Shown here: positions 18,088 through 26,998 of the stretch, piece after piece | Layout of the letters: each line of letters begins with the position of its first letter | Position numbering within the stretch: position 1 is the stretch's first letter | DNA from: Peptococcaceae bacterium | Lineage (GTDB): Bacteria; Bacillota; DSM-521; Neomoorellales; Neomoorellaceae | Assembly (NCBI GenBank): GCA_003509545.1 | Contig: DOLC01000088.1 | Location: 1-41,124, forward strand | Direction of reading: 5' to 3' | DNA length: 41,124 bases | Program-made: the position numbers and the translations under genes | Notes under the pieces: generated by a model | The model's input: the letters and a program-made list of their open reading frames with translations, nothing else | What the model was told of the DNA's origin: nothing | The model's database searches: none

Positions 18088-18107
18088 ACACCCCCCGAGG
18101 GGGGTGT
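18088..18107 (-). terminator. Intrinsic terminator after the ComK-like gene
   Basis: ACACCCCCC (18088-18096) and GGGGGGTGT (18099-18107) form a 9-bp perfect stem starting 3 bases after the stop codon; the minus strand then reads T-rich (TTCACTTCTTGTT). Confidence 0.75.
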
Positions 18108-18110
18108 GTG

Positions 18111-18668
18111 CTATTCGGTAATGTCGTCGGGATCAAAGGAGAACGGGGTTTGGGGCCCAGGGTGCCGGGAGAGTTTGGCAAAGAGCTCCCGGGAGCGGTG
18201 GGACACCCTGGCCGCTTCCAGGAGCCTGAGCTCCAGGGTTTCTCTTTTGAGGAGGCAGTTTAACCGATGGTCGCCCGCCAGGAGTAGCCGGGTGCGGAAA
18301 TCCCCTTCTTCCACGGCCTCCCACGTGGATATTTTTTGGAGCACGACGTAGCCTATGCCGCCCTGGTCGCGGTAGAGGGGACGGCGGACGGGAAGGGCCA
18401 CCAGGGTGAGGGACGGCGTGAGCACTATGGGTGGGGCGTGGCGGCGGCCTCCCCGGTGCCAGGCGGCAAGGCCCTGGCGGGGGTTGGCGCCGAGGAACTG
18501 TACCAGGTTGTTGGTAACGGTTTTCACGCGGTTCTGCACTATCTGTTTCCTGTTGTTCTCAAACCACACTTCAGTATAATTGCCGCCGTCTTCCCCGTAG
18601 ACCGGCACGAGGCACACAAGGAGGGCCAGCTCACTTTCCCGGAGCCACTTGTAGTGGGCAACATTCAT
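18111..18668 (-). CDS. ComK-like transcription factor (competence regulator family)
   Basis: 185 residues from ATG 18668 (TAGGAGG 9 bases upstream); longer frames lack such a site. ComK activates DNA-uptake genes in Bacillus by binding paired AT-rich boxes. Comparing from memory with B. subtilis ComK, the region 'APPIVLTPSLTLVALPVRRP' onward aligns without gaps over 35 residues (PPI, then P, then a hydrophobic run ending in P, then a hydrophobic block), preceded by a short 'FLGANPRQGL' segment matching the ComK 'FFGSSYAGRKAG' region, and followed by a 'LLAGDHRLNCLLKRETLELRLLEA' segment matching the C-terminal 'FSNGKTMELPISYNSFENQ' part. Length is near that of ComK (192). A candidate promoter lies upstream (TTGATT-18-CACAAT on the minus strand, weak). 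Family call probable; role in competence is inference. Confidence 0.65.
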   Translation of the reverse strand: MNVAHYKWLRESELALLVCLVPVYGEDGGNYTEVWFENNRKQIVQNRVKTVTNNLVQFLGANPRQGLAAWHRGGRRHAPPIVLTPSLTLVALPVRRPLYRDQGGIGYVVLQKISTWEAVEEGDFRTRLLLAGDHRLNCLLKRETLELRLLEAARVSHRSRELFAKLSRHPGPQTPFSFDPDDITE

Positions 18669-18859
18669 GTTAAAACACCTCCTAGCTGTAAGTGTTAGTA
18701 TTTGCCCGTATTGTGGCCCATACGGCCCAGGAAAATCAAACCCCGAAAGACCCGGGAAGCTTAGAAAAATTTCATTCTTCGTGGTGCAGAAGAAAGGCTG
18801 AAAGTAGTTTGCAAGCGTATTACGCACATCTTTGCAGTGACGGTGGGGGCGGGCAAGCA

Positions 18860-19348
18860 TTATTGCTGTTCTTCAAGCAATTCCTGCACCTTTTGCATGC
18901 CGGTAGAGGTGATGCGCCACCGTTTACCTTCCTGGCCGAGCCATCCTTCTTTCTTTGCCCGCTGCAGGTAGGTGGTGAGGCTGTTGATGGTGCTGGTTTT
19001 CTCCCGGAGTTCCTCTTTGAGGATGCGGCGCAGGTCTTCGTTGGTGGGCTGTTCGTGACGGCAGTGTTCGCAGTAGTAGACGGCGAGGGTTACCAGTTCT
19101 TTGTTGTTCTCCACCCTGGCCCTGGAGCGCAGTTCGGCCATGGTGGTGGGCGACGCAGGGGACGGGGCGGGGGCGGCTTCCTCCGCTGCGGGAGCGGGCT
19201 CCGCTCTTTCCTTTCCCCTATCGTCTTCTTTGCCCCATTCGTGTAAAAGTTCTGATAGGTGTTCGCGCAAGACTTCCTTGACGAACTCCGCCTGGCCCTT
19301 GAGGACCAGTTTGCCCCCGTGAACGGTTATTCTGCAGTAAGCTTCCAC
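18860..19348 (-). CDS. Winged-helix-like protein of unknown function
   Basis: 162 residues from GTG 19348, chosen because AGGAGG lies 8 bases upstream; a GTG three codons earlier overlaps the Shine-Dalgarno. The N-terminal 35 residues form a beta-alpha unit ('ITVHGGKLVLKGQAEFVKEVL'), then an Ala/Pro-rich linker (about 50-70), then a helical C-terminal domain ('LRRILKEELREKTSTINSLTTYLQRAKKEGWLGQEGKRWRITSTG') that has the helix-helix-wing pattern of a winged helix. It has a strong promoter with direct repeats over the -10 box, so it may regulate itself. It precedes the ComK-like gene by 191 bp on the same strand. I do not recognise the family. Confidence 0.7.
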   Translation of the reverse strand: MEAYCRITVHGGKLVLKGQAEFVKEVLREHLSELLHEWGKEDDRGKERAEPAPAAEEAAPAPSPASPTTMAELRSRARVENNKELVTLAVYYCEHCRHEQPTNEDLRRILKEELREKTSTINSLTTYLQRAKKEGWLGQEGKRWRITSTGMQKVQELLEEQQ

Positions 19349-19398
19349 CGGATTCACCTCCTATTGGTGTAGGTGGTGTGTTTTTCCTGTCATGTATC

Positions 19399-19427
19399 AG
19401 TGTATCAGACATGATTTTGGCTGTCAA
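19399..19427 (-). promoter_or_regulatory. Sigma-A promoter with direct repeats over the -10 box
   Basis: Minus strand TTGACA (19422-19427), 17-bp spacer, TACACT (19399-19404). A direct repeat TGTATCAG occurs twice back to back (19393-19400 and 19401-19408), overlapping the -10 box, as expected for an operator. The start codon of the winged-helix gene is 51 bases downstream of the -10. Confidence 0.72.
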
Positions 19428-19634
19428 TATGTTTCTGAACAAATAAACAAATATTTATACCGGCTCCCCTTGCGGGCGCCGGCCGGTGCGGGTTATGAAT
19501 GCCGGGATGAATGCGGGGATGCACGCAAAAAAGAGACGAACGGCACATTGGGAGGAATTAATATGCGGAATAAGTGCGGGGGTTTGCGTGAGGGCGGCGG
19601 CAGGCGCACCGGCACGACGGGCACGGCCGGCGTG

Positions 19635-22600
19635 TCAGGGGCACTTTACGGGGATGCCGGATCCGAAGAAATACAGGTATTTTTCCTTTACGGGCCGGCC
19701 GTAGATGGTTTCTACGGCGAGGCTGTATATGTTCAACTGCGGTGTGTAGTGCCGGACGAGTTCCTGCAGGCTGCCGGCGTGTACCCGGTCGGTCTTGTAG
19801 TCGATGAGTAGCCACCCGTCGCCTTCGAAGACCAGGCAGTCGATGATGCCCTGGACTACCACTTTTTCCTGGCCACCCTCCCCTTCCACCTCCGGGTACA
19901 GGCGTCCGGCAGGCACGGACAGAATGAAGGGAACTTCACGCAGGACTCTGCCGGCGGTGAGCAGGCGGCGGCCGACGTCCGTCGAGAAGAAGGCGGCGAT
20001 GCGTGAGGGGGACACGGCGGCTGCCTGTTCGGGGGTGAGGATTTCCCGCTCCAGCAGGCCCCGTATCTGCCGAATGATGCCGGCTTCGTCCAGTTCTGCC
20101 TTGAGGTCCAGGTGCTGCATGACGATGTGGTAGGCGCTGCCCACTTCGGCGGCCGACAGACCCGTCTCCCGGGCGGCAAAGCGCGGCCGACGGGTCACGC
20201 GGGGGAGGTAGGGCCGCACGGCCACTTCGTCTTTAAAGAGGCGGTCTTCTTGTGTGGTTAGGTCGCTTACGGCTACTTTGGCGGGGATGGAGGCCAGGGC
20301 GCCGTAGGGGTACTCCCACTCCAGCGCGGCCGCTACTTCTTCCCGGCGGGAGCCCCCGGCGGGCAGGGGTTCCATGGCCCGCAGGGCGGCCAGGGCGGCG
20401 GGCTCCCCTGCCGCAGGGGCCTCTTCCTCACCGGCCAGGTCCCGGAGGCTGTAGAAGCGTACGGCCCAGGAAGAGGGGTCGGTAAGGAGTTGGGCCGCCC
20501 CACCGGGGAAGCCGGCCCGGCGCCGGATTTCCTCCCCGTGGGGGTGGCGCGCCAGGGCGGGCAGGAGCCAGTCCAGGAAGGAACGGGCTCGGGCCAGGTA
20601 GGAGGTCGGCAGTCGGGGTCCTGTCGCGGCTGCGTGGTTGAGGCCTGGCAGGCCCTTCTCCCCTCCCCTGAAGCTGCCCACCAGGATGAGTTTTTCCCGG
20701 GCGCGGGTGAGGGCTACGTAGAGGATGCGCATTTCCTCGGCCAGGGCCTCTCTCTGCAGGCGGTTACGCACGGCGAGGTGCAGGAGGGTGGGATAGGCCA
20801 GCCTTTTTTCGGGGTCCACCCATTCCAGGCCCAGGCCGAGTTCCCGGTGGATGAGGCTGCTTTTGGAGAGGTCCTGGAAGTTGAACCGGGTGCCTAGGCC
20901 GGCGACAATGACCACGGGGAACTCGAGGCCCTTGCTCTTGTGGATGCTCATGACCCTGACCACGTCTTCGTTCTCGCCCAGGGGCTGGGCCTCGGCCAGG
21001 TCTTCTCCCTTTTCCATGAGCCGGTCGATGAAGCGCAAGAAGCCGAAAAGGCCGCGCAGGGAGGTCTGTTCGTACCGGCGGGCCCGGTCGATGAGGGCCC
21101 GCAGGTTGGCCTGGCGGTGGCGGCCGCCCGGCAGGCCCCCGGCCCAGTCGTAGTATCCGGTTTCGCGGAAGATGGTCCAGATGAGGTCTGATGGTTTACT
21201 CCGGCGGGCCAGGGTCCGCCAGGATTCGAGTTTCTGCCAGAAGGCGGCCAGGCGGGCGGCCAGGGGGCCCCTGCCTTCCCTGGCTTCTGCCAGGACGGCG
21301 GAGGCGAATTCTTCCCCGGGGTGGGCCGCGCGGATGCGGGCCAGGTCGGCGGCTTTAAGGCCCACCAGGGGTGAGCGGAGGACGGCGGCCAGGGGGATGT
21401 CCTGGTAGGGGTTGTCGATGACCTGGAGGAGGGACACTACCGTGGCCACCTCGAAGGACGCGAAGTAGCCTTCCCCCGTGTCGGCGTAGGCGGGGATCCC
21501 CGCCCGGGCCAGCTCTTCCAGGAAAATCCCTACCCTTCCGCGGGTGGAGCGGAGGAGGACGGCTATGTCGCGGCAGGCCAGGGGCCGGAAGGAGCCGGCG
21601 GAAGGGTCCCAAAGAAAGGTTTCCTCTAAGAGTTTGCGGATGCGGCGGGCCACCAGGCGGGCTTCGGCCTGGACGGCCTCCAGCTCTTCTTCCTCCGGTT
21701 CTCCGCCTTCGGACCCGGCGGGCGGGGCGGCTTCGTCCCGGCCGGACAGCTCCAGGAGGTGCACTTCCACCGGGCCGCTCCCTTCCCCTGCCGGGTAGGA
21801 GGCGCCGGGACGCAGCTCGGCGGCTTCATCGTAGGGCAGCTCCCCCACCTCCGGGGTCATGATCTGGCGGAAGATGAAGTTGACGGCGTGGAGGATTTCG
21901 GGGCGGCTGCGGAAGTTGACGGTGAGGTCCACCCGCCGCCGGCTGCCGGGAGCGCGGCCGTAGGTGAGGTATTTTTCCAGGAAGAGGCCGGGTTCGGCCC
22001 AGCGGAAGCGGTAGATGCTCTGTTTGACGTCTCCTATAAGGACCAGGTTGGGCCCTTCCTCTTCCGGCCGGGAAACGAGGTGGAGGATGAGTTCCTGGAG
22101 GGCGTTTATGTCCTGGTATTCGTCCACCAGGACCTCCACAAAGTGCTGCCGGAGCTCCCGGGCCAGGCCTGACGGGAGGGGGTTGTCGGGGGCGGCCTCG
22201 GGGTCCAGGAGGAGGCGCAGGCAGTAGTGCTCGAGGTCGCTGAAATCCACCAGGCCCTGCTGCTCCTTGGCCTCCTGGTAGGCCCGGCCGAAGTCCAGCA
22301 CCGCCTGGACCAGTTCTTCCACCAGGGGTGCTAAGTCCCGTAAGGACGAGAGGACGGCGGCCGGGGTGTGGGTGAAGTAGGTCTGCTGCCAGGAGCGCAG
22401 GCGGTCTTTGTAGTCCTGGCGCAGGGCCTGGACCCGGTCTTTGAGGACGGGGTCCACCCCGGCGGGGCAGCGCTTTAGGGAGGGGAACTCCATGTTCCGG
22501 CCGGCCCGGCAGAGGTCGTCCCAGGACCGGCAGGCCGCCCGGTAAAGGTCTTCCAGCCGGGCCAGGTCGTCCCGGAGGGCTTCGGCGTAGGCCGCCGGGC

Positions 22601-23336
22601 CTCCGGGGCTTTGGGCCAGGGCCAGGGCCTCCCGGGCCTGGAGGGCGAGGTCCTTGATTTCCCTGGCGAGGCCCTCCCTCAAGGCCCGCACCCAGGGGAG
22701 GTCGTCCGGGGAAGAGACCCTGTCGTTCCGGTAGGCCTCCGGGAGCCTCTCCAGCCACCACCGGGGCCAGGGGTGGGTGCGGGAGAAGGTGTAGAGGCGG
22801 AGGATGAGGTCCTTAAGGAGGTGGTCGTCCCTCTGGCCGCCGAAGGAGTCCACCAGGCGGCCAAAGGGGGACGCGGACTCCAGGGCCCGGGCGTAGCGGT
22901 CCTCCAGCACTTCCTCCAGAATTTCCTGGCGGAGGAGGGAGGATTCTGTCTCCCCCATGACCCGGAAGGAGGGCGGGAGGCTGAGGAGGTAGAAGTACCG
23001 GCGCATGAGGTCCAGGCAGAAGGAGTGGAGGGTGGTGATGTTGGCCTGTTCGAGGAGGAGGAGCTGCCGCCGGAGGTTGGCAGCGCGGGGCTCCCGAATG
23101 ATGGCCCGGGCCAGGGCCAGGCCTATGCGCTCGCGCATCTCTGCAGCCGCCGCCTGGGTGAAGGTTACCACCAGTAGGCGGTCGATGTCCGCAGGATGTT
23201 GGGGATCGGTCAGGCGCTCGATTACCCGTTGGACCAGCACGGCGGTCTTCCCGGCTCCCGCAGAGGCGGAGATGAGGAGGCGGGCGTTTTGGGTTTCGAT
23301 GGCTTCCCTCTGTTCTGGAGTCCAGGTTGTGGGCAT
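19635..23336 (-). CDS. addA: ATP-dependent helicase/nuclease subunit A, AddA
   Basis: 1233 residues from ATG 23336 (GGGAGAAACCGG upstream). UvrD-type helicase: 'WTPEQREAIETQ' Q motif, Walker A 'ISASAGAGKTAVLVQRVIERL', 'VVTFTQAAAAEMRERIG' motif Ia, 'EVLVDEYQDINALQ' motif II, 'LIGDVKQSIYRFRWAEP' motif III, 'VRVMSIHKSKGLEFPVVIVAGLG' motif V, 'LYVALTRAREKLILVG' motif VI. The C-terminal nuclease shows 'LLIDYKTDRV' and 'YTPQLNIYSLAVE'. AddAB unwinds and degrades double-strand ends until it meets Chi, giving 3' tails for RecA. Length matches the family. It is downstream of addB with an unusual 148-bp gap that carries a dispersed repeat. Confidence 0.97.
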   Translation of the reverse strand: MPTTWTPEQREAIETQNARLLISASAGAGKTAVLVQRVIERLTDPQHPADIDRLLVVTFTQAAAAEMRERIGLALARAIIREPRAANLRRQLLLLEQANITTLHSFCLDLMRRYFYLLSLPPSFRVMGETESSLLRQEILEEVLEDRYARALESASPFGRLVDSFGGQRDDHLLKDLILRLYTFSRTHPWPRWWLERLPEAYRNDRVSSPDDLPWVRALREGLAREIKDLALQAREALALAQSPGGPAAYAEALRDDLARLEDLYRAACRSWDDLCRAGRNMEFPSLKRCPAGVDPVLKDRVQALRQDYKDRLRSWQQTYFTHTPAAVLSSLRDLAPLVEELVQAVLDFGRAYQEAKEQQGLVDFSDLEHYCLRLLLDPEAAPDNPLPSGLARELRQHFVEVLVDEYQDINALQELILHLVSRPEEEGPNLVLIGDVKQSIYRFRWAEPGLFLEKYLTYGRAPGSRRRVDLTVNFRSRPEILHAVNFIFRQIMTPEVGELPYDEAAELRPGASYPAGEGSGPVEVHLLELSGRDEAAPPAGSEGGEPEEEELEAVQAEARLVARRIRKLLEETFLWDPSAGSFRPLACRDIAVLLRSTRGRVGIFLEELARAGIPAYADTGEGYFASFEVATVVSLLQVIDNPYQDIPLAAVLRSPLVGLKAADLARIRAAHPGEEFASAVLAEAREGRGPLAARLAAFWQKLESWRTLARRSKPSDLIWTIFRETGYYDWAGGLPGGRHRQANLRALIDRARRYEQTSLRGLFGFLRFIDRLMEKGEDLAEAQPLGENEDVVRVMSIHKSKGLEFPVVIVAGLGTRFNFQDLSKSSLIHRELGLGLEWVDPEKRLAYPTLLHLAVRNRLQREALAEEMRILYVALTRAREKLILVGSFRGGEKGLPGLNHAAATGPRLPTSYLARARSFLDWLLPALARHPHGEEIRRRAGFPGGAAQLLTDPSSWAVRFYSLRDLAGEEEAPAAGEPAALAALRAMEPLPAGGSRREEVAAALEWEYPYGALASIPAKVAVSDLTTQEDRLFKDEVAVRPYLPRVTRRPRFAARETGLSAAEVGSAYHIVMQHLDLKAELDEAGIIRQIRGLLEREILTPEQAAAVSPSRIAAFFSTDVGRRLLTAGRVLREVPFILSVPAGRLYPEVEGEGGQEKVVVQGIIDCLVFEGDGWLLIDYKTDRVHAGSLQELVRHYTPQLNIYSLAVETIYGRPVKEKYLYFFGSGIPVKCP

Positions 23337-23408
23337 CCGGTTTCTCCCTCTTCCCTTCCGAGAAAATAAGTACGGCTTCGCGGAGGCTCTTCGTCCCCTC
23401 GGACCCAA

Positions 23409-23464
23409 TCGCTCGCTTCCAAGCCCAAGCAGGCCTGCCCTGCAAAAAGTGGGGATAACTCAGG
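23409..23464 (-). repeat. 56-bp dispersed repeat, copy 1 (between addB and addA)
   Basis: Reading the minus strand it matches 40873-40928 with four mismatches in 56 bases. It starts CCTGAGTTATCCCCACTT and runs through AGGCCTGCTTGGGCTTG to AAGCGAGCGA. It fills most of the non-coding gap between addB and addA. No open reading frame of note in it. Confidence 0.88.
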
Positions 23465-23484
23465 GGCCGCACCGGTGGCGCCGG

Positions 23485-26400
23485 TCACTCTTGTAGCAGG
23501 CGCTCCCAGATCTCCCGGGCGTCCGGGTCGGGCAGGAAGCGGTAGCCGTCGCCGGGCAGCAAGGGATCGAAGCCGCAGACGGGGCGGTAGGGGCAGTAGC
23601 GGCACGGTGAGGTGCCCCGCCGGCGGTAGGGGGCGATGTCCACTTCGCCCCGGGCGATGCGCTCCCCTATTTCCTTGAGGAGCCGGCGGAGATGCCGCCT
23701 TAAGGCTTCGATCTGGTCGGCCGTGAGGGCGGCGGACCGGGCGTCCAGGGTGCCGTCCTTCTTGATGCCCACGGGTAAGAAGGGCGACGGGTCCGGCAGG
23801 TGGTCGTCCATGAGCTTTAAGGCCGGCAGGTGGGCTACTACAAAGCCCTTCATGCGGTATTTTTTCAAGAGCTCCCCTTCCGGCGCTTCGGCGGCCGGGC
23901 CCGGGGTCCGGACCAGGGGGTTGATGACGGGGAAGTACAGCACTCCGGCCGGGAGGCACGGCCGGCCGAAGAGGCGGGGCCCGAAGGTGAGGAGGAGTTC
24001 CAGGTAGGTGAAGAGCTGGAGCTTCAGGCCCCAAAATAGGTCCGGGAGCTTGAGGTCCGCAGGGCCGGATTTGTAGTCCACCACCCGCACCCAGAGTCCT
24101 TCGGGGCCGGGGGCCACGTCCACCCGGTCGATGCGGCCGGAGATCTCCAGCACCCTTTCCCCGTCGAGGGGGATTTCCAGGGGGGGCAGGCTTTCCCCCC
24201 GGCCGAAGGAAAGTTCCAGGCCGGCGGGCCGGAAGGCGCTGTGCCGGGCCTGTTCGGTGAGGACGCCGGCGGCCTGCTCCACCGTCTGCCGGAGTTTGCG
24301 GGTGAGGTAGCGGTAGCGGGCGGTGCTGAGAAGGATCTCGTTCTGGAGCTGGGGGGCCAGCTCCTCGGCGATGCGGCGGCCGAGGTCCCGGCAGTAGCCG
24401 GGGTCCAGGCTGCCCCAGTCGATGTCTCCTTCCATGACCGCGGCGGCCAGTTTTTTAAGGGCGGCGTGGAAGAAGCGGCCCAGGTCCGGGGCCACGAGTT
24501 TATAGCGGCGTCTCTCCCTTAGCTTCAGGCCGTGGCCCAGGAAGTGGGAAAAGGGACAGGCCTGGAAGCTCTCCAGGCGAGACACGCTGCTTTTCACGGT
24601 GCTGCCGTAGAGGGCCTGGGTTACTTCCCGGCTTAAGGGCTCTTCTCGGTTGGTGTAGAAGAGGCCGTCCAGGATGTCGGCCAGACGGCGGCGGTAATGG
24701 GGGTGTTCCCGGGCCCAATTATACACCTCCAACCACGCCGGGTCTATTTCTTCGCCGTCCTTGAAACGGCGGAGCTGGCCGGCGAGGAAGGAGAGGGCGG
24801 GGGCGGGCCGGGCTATGTAGGAGAGGGGATCCCCGGCGCCCGGCTCCGGGCCCAGGGCCGCCACCTCTACTCCGGGGAGCAGGGCCTTCAGGCGGTTTAT
24901 AACCTGGGAGGGACGCAGGGCCCTCCCCTCTTCGTCGGCCAGGGCGTAGCTCAAGGTGAGGTGTTCCCGGGAGCGCGTGAGGGCGAGGTAAATAAGGTGC
25001 TGTTCCTCCAGCAGCAGCCTTTCGCCGTAGGGGGCGAGCTCCACGCCCTTCTCTTTCAGGCGCTCCCTTTCGGCGTCCTTGAGGAAGCCGCCGGCGGGGG
25101 GCCGGGCGGGGAGGACGCCTTCGTTGACTCCCAGAAGATAGGCGGCTCGCACTTCCGGGTGGCGGGAGCGGTCCAGGGAGGCAATGAGGACCTGGTCCAG
25201 GCCCTGGGGCACCAGGCTTAAGCGGTGGCCCTCCAGGCCGGCGGCCAGGATCTGGGCGTACTCCCGCAAGGTGAGGGCTTCGTCTCCCAAAATCTCCACC
25301 AACTGCTCCATGACCTCCACCACGGCCTCCCAGATCTGGGCGTGCTCTTGGGCTTCGTCGAGGCGGCCTTGTTCCATGGCCCGGGCGCGCCATTCCTCCA
25401 GGCGGCCGGGGACGTCCAGCCTAAGGAGGAGGTTATAGAGGGCCAGGGTGGTTTCCCGCACGTTCCGGGAGGCGCGGAGGGCTTGGTGGAAGGGGCCGAG
25501 GAAGGCTACCACCTGCTCCCGGAGCCGGTTTATGCGCTCCAGGTCTTCTTCGTCGCCCGGGCCGGGCTCCACGTCTTCGTCCAGGGTGTACCGGAGGCGG
25601 TAGGTCCACGGCCGGCCGTCGAGCCAGCGCCCGCCACGGATGCCGTGGGCTAGGACGTAGTTTTCCAGGACGTCCACTTCCTCCCGGCTTAGAGGTACGA
25701 GGTCGGTTTTGAGGAGGCGGAAGAGGGGCTCGTAGGCCCAGTCGCGGTCTACGGTTTCTACGGCGGCCCGCAGGAGTTCCACCGCCGGATGGTACAAAAG
25801 GGGCCGCTTGGCGTCCAGGAAGAAGGGAATCGCATAGTCGGTGAAGACGTTGACCAGCAGGTCCCGGTAGAGGTCCAGGTCGCGCACCATTACGGCCACG
25901 TCCCGCCAGCGGTAGCCGCGGGTGCGGCAGAGGCGGACGATGTCCCGGGCCACTCCCTCCACCTCGGCCCTGCGGTCGGAGGCGGCCAGGAGGCGGACGG
26001 AGGTCGTTTCTCCGACAAAGGCGGGGGCGCCCGGCCGGAAAAAGTTCTGTTCTACGTAGGCCAGGTCCGGGGCGGCTGCGAAACGGCGGGGAGGTTCCGC
26101 CTCCAGCAGGGTGGGCGGCTCTACCGTTATGCCCCACCGGCGGGCGAGGTCCGCCAGTTTGGCCCGGGTTTCCCGCGAGGGATGGAAGGGGTCGATACTT
26201 AATGAGCCCCCTGCCTGGGACGGCCGGTCCAGGCACAGGGTGACGTGAACCCGGCGGCAGATCCGGAGGAGGCTTTCCAGCACGGCGTATTCCTGGGGGG
26301 TGAAGCCGGTGAAACCGTCCACCCAGACCTCCGCCCCTTTGAAGTTTTCGCTCCGCGGGAGGTCGGCGGCTAAATACTCCAGGGTGTCCTCGGGATCCTG

Positions 26401-26937
26401 GAAGCGGGGGGCCAGGGCCTTTTCCATTTCTTCCCATAGAAGGGCCAGGTCCCGGAGCTTGGCGGCCAGGGTGCCGGAAGGGTCGGAGGAGGCTACTTGT
26501 TCGGCGGCCCGGCGCAAATCTTGCGGGGTGAGGCGGTAGTGTTTGAACTCCCGCAGGGTGGAGGCCACTTCGGCCAGGAAACCGGGCTGTCGCCAGGCGC
26601 CGCGGCCGAGGATCTCCAGGCGGCCGGCGTAATACTCCAGGAGGCGCCGCAGGAGCATGTGCCGGGCCAGGTCGCCGATGTAGGGGCGGGCGGCGCCTCC
26701 TACTTCCTGGGCCACACGCCAGGCCAGGCGGCGGAAGCTCAGGACCTGGGCGCGGATGGAGCCCTTGAGGCCCGGGGCGGTGACCAGGGCCTTTTCCATC
26801 TGGAAGGTGGCCTGTTCGGGGACCAGGAGGATGAGGGGCGGGCCGTCCGGGGCGGCCAGGAGTTCCCGCCGGATGGCCTCGAGGCAGTAGCGGGTCTTTC
26901 CGGTGCCGGCGCGGCCGAGGATGAAGTGAAGGCTCAT
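23485..26937 (-). CDS. addB: ATP-dependent helicase/nuclease subunit B, AddB
   Basis: 1150 residues from ATG 26937; a weak GGAGAG precedes it. The N-terminus 'LHFILGRAGTGKTRYCLEAI' is the AddB Walker A; then 'LVPEQATFQMEKALV', 'VWVDGFTGFTPQEYAVLE' and 'HLIYLALTRSREHLTLSYA'. The C-terminal nuclease has 'VRVVDYKSGPADLKLPDLFWGLKLQLFTYLE', and the 4Fe-4S cluster cysteines: one in 'FQACPFSHF' and three in 'PCRYCPYRPVCGF'. AddB recognises Chi and cuts the 5'-ended strand. It is first in the addBA pair, 61 bp downstream of the EF-G-like gene. Length and all key residues are normal. Confidence 0.96.
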   Translation of the reverse strand: MSLHFILGRAGTGKTRYCLEAIRRELLAAPDGPPLILLVPEQATFQMEKALVTAPGLKGSIRAQVLSFRRLAWRVAQEVGGAARPYIGDLARHMLLRRLLEYYAGRLEILGRGAWRQPGFLAEVASTLREFKHYRLTPQDLRRAAEQVASSDPSGTLAAKLRDLALLWEEMEKALAPRFQDPEDTLEYLAADLPRSENFKGAEVWVDGFTGFTPQEYAVLESLLRICRRVHVTLCLDRPSQAGGSLSIDPFHPSRETRAKLADLARRWGITVEPPTLLEAEPPRRFAAAPDLAYVEQNFFRPGAPAFVGETTSVRLLAASDRRAEVEGVARDIVRLCRTRGYRWRDVAVMVRDLDLYRDLLVNVFTDYAIPFFLDAKRPLLYHPAVELLRAAVETVDRDWAYEPLFRLLKTDLVPLSREEVDVLENYVLAHGIRGGRWLDGRPWTYRLRYTLDEDVEPGPGDEEDLERINRLREQVVAFLGPFHQALRASRNVRETTLALYNLLLRLDVPGRLEEWRARAMEQGRLDEAQEHAQIWEAVVEVMEQLVEILGDEALTLREYAQILAAGLEGHRLSLVPQGLDQVLIASLDRSRHPEVRAAYLLGVNEGVLPARPPAGGFLKDAERERLKEKGVELAPYGERLLLEEQHLIYLALTRSREHLTLSYALADEEGRALRPSQVINRLKALLPGVEVAALGPEPGAGDPLSYIARPAPALSFLAGQLRRFKDGEEIDPAWLEVYNWAREHPHYRRRLADILDGLFYTNREEPLSREVTQALYGSTVKSSVSRLESFQACPFSHFLGHGLKLRERRRYKLVAPDLGRFFHAALKKLAAAVMEGDIDWGSLDPGYCRDLGRRIAEELAPQLQNEILLSTARYRYLTRKLRQTVEQAAGVLTEQARHSAFRPAGLELSFGRGESLPPLEIPLDGERVLEISGRIDRVDVAPGPEGLWVRVVDYKSGPADLKLPDLFWGLKLQLFTYLELLLTFGPRLFGRPCLPAGVLYFPVINPLVRTPGPAAEAPEGELLKKYRMKGFVVAHLPALKLMDDHLPDPSPFLPVGIKKDGTLDARSAALTADQIEALRRHLRRLLKEIGERIARGEVDIAPYRRRGTSPCRYCPYRPVCGFDPLLPGDGYRFLPDPDAREIWERLLQE

Positions 26938-26998
26938 GCAGGTCTCTCCGGGGTGGGAGCGGCGGCCGGGCCCCCGCTCCCCTAAATAAAATCTTTCC

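Noticed and set aside
19562..19811. A plus-strand frame with GGGAGGAATTAATATG upstream, running into addA from the other strand
   Set aside because: The ribosome-binding site looks good but the product is low-complexity (Gly/Arg/Thr-rich) and mostly antisense to the AddA C-terminus; no family pattern.
25433..26437. Long Pro/Gly/Arg-rich frames opposite and beside addA, addB and dinG
   Set aside because: They are shadows of GC-rich coding sequence in other frames.
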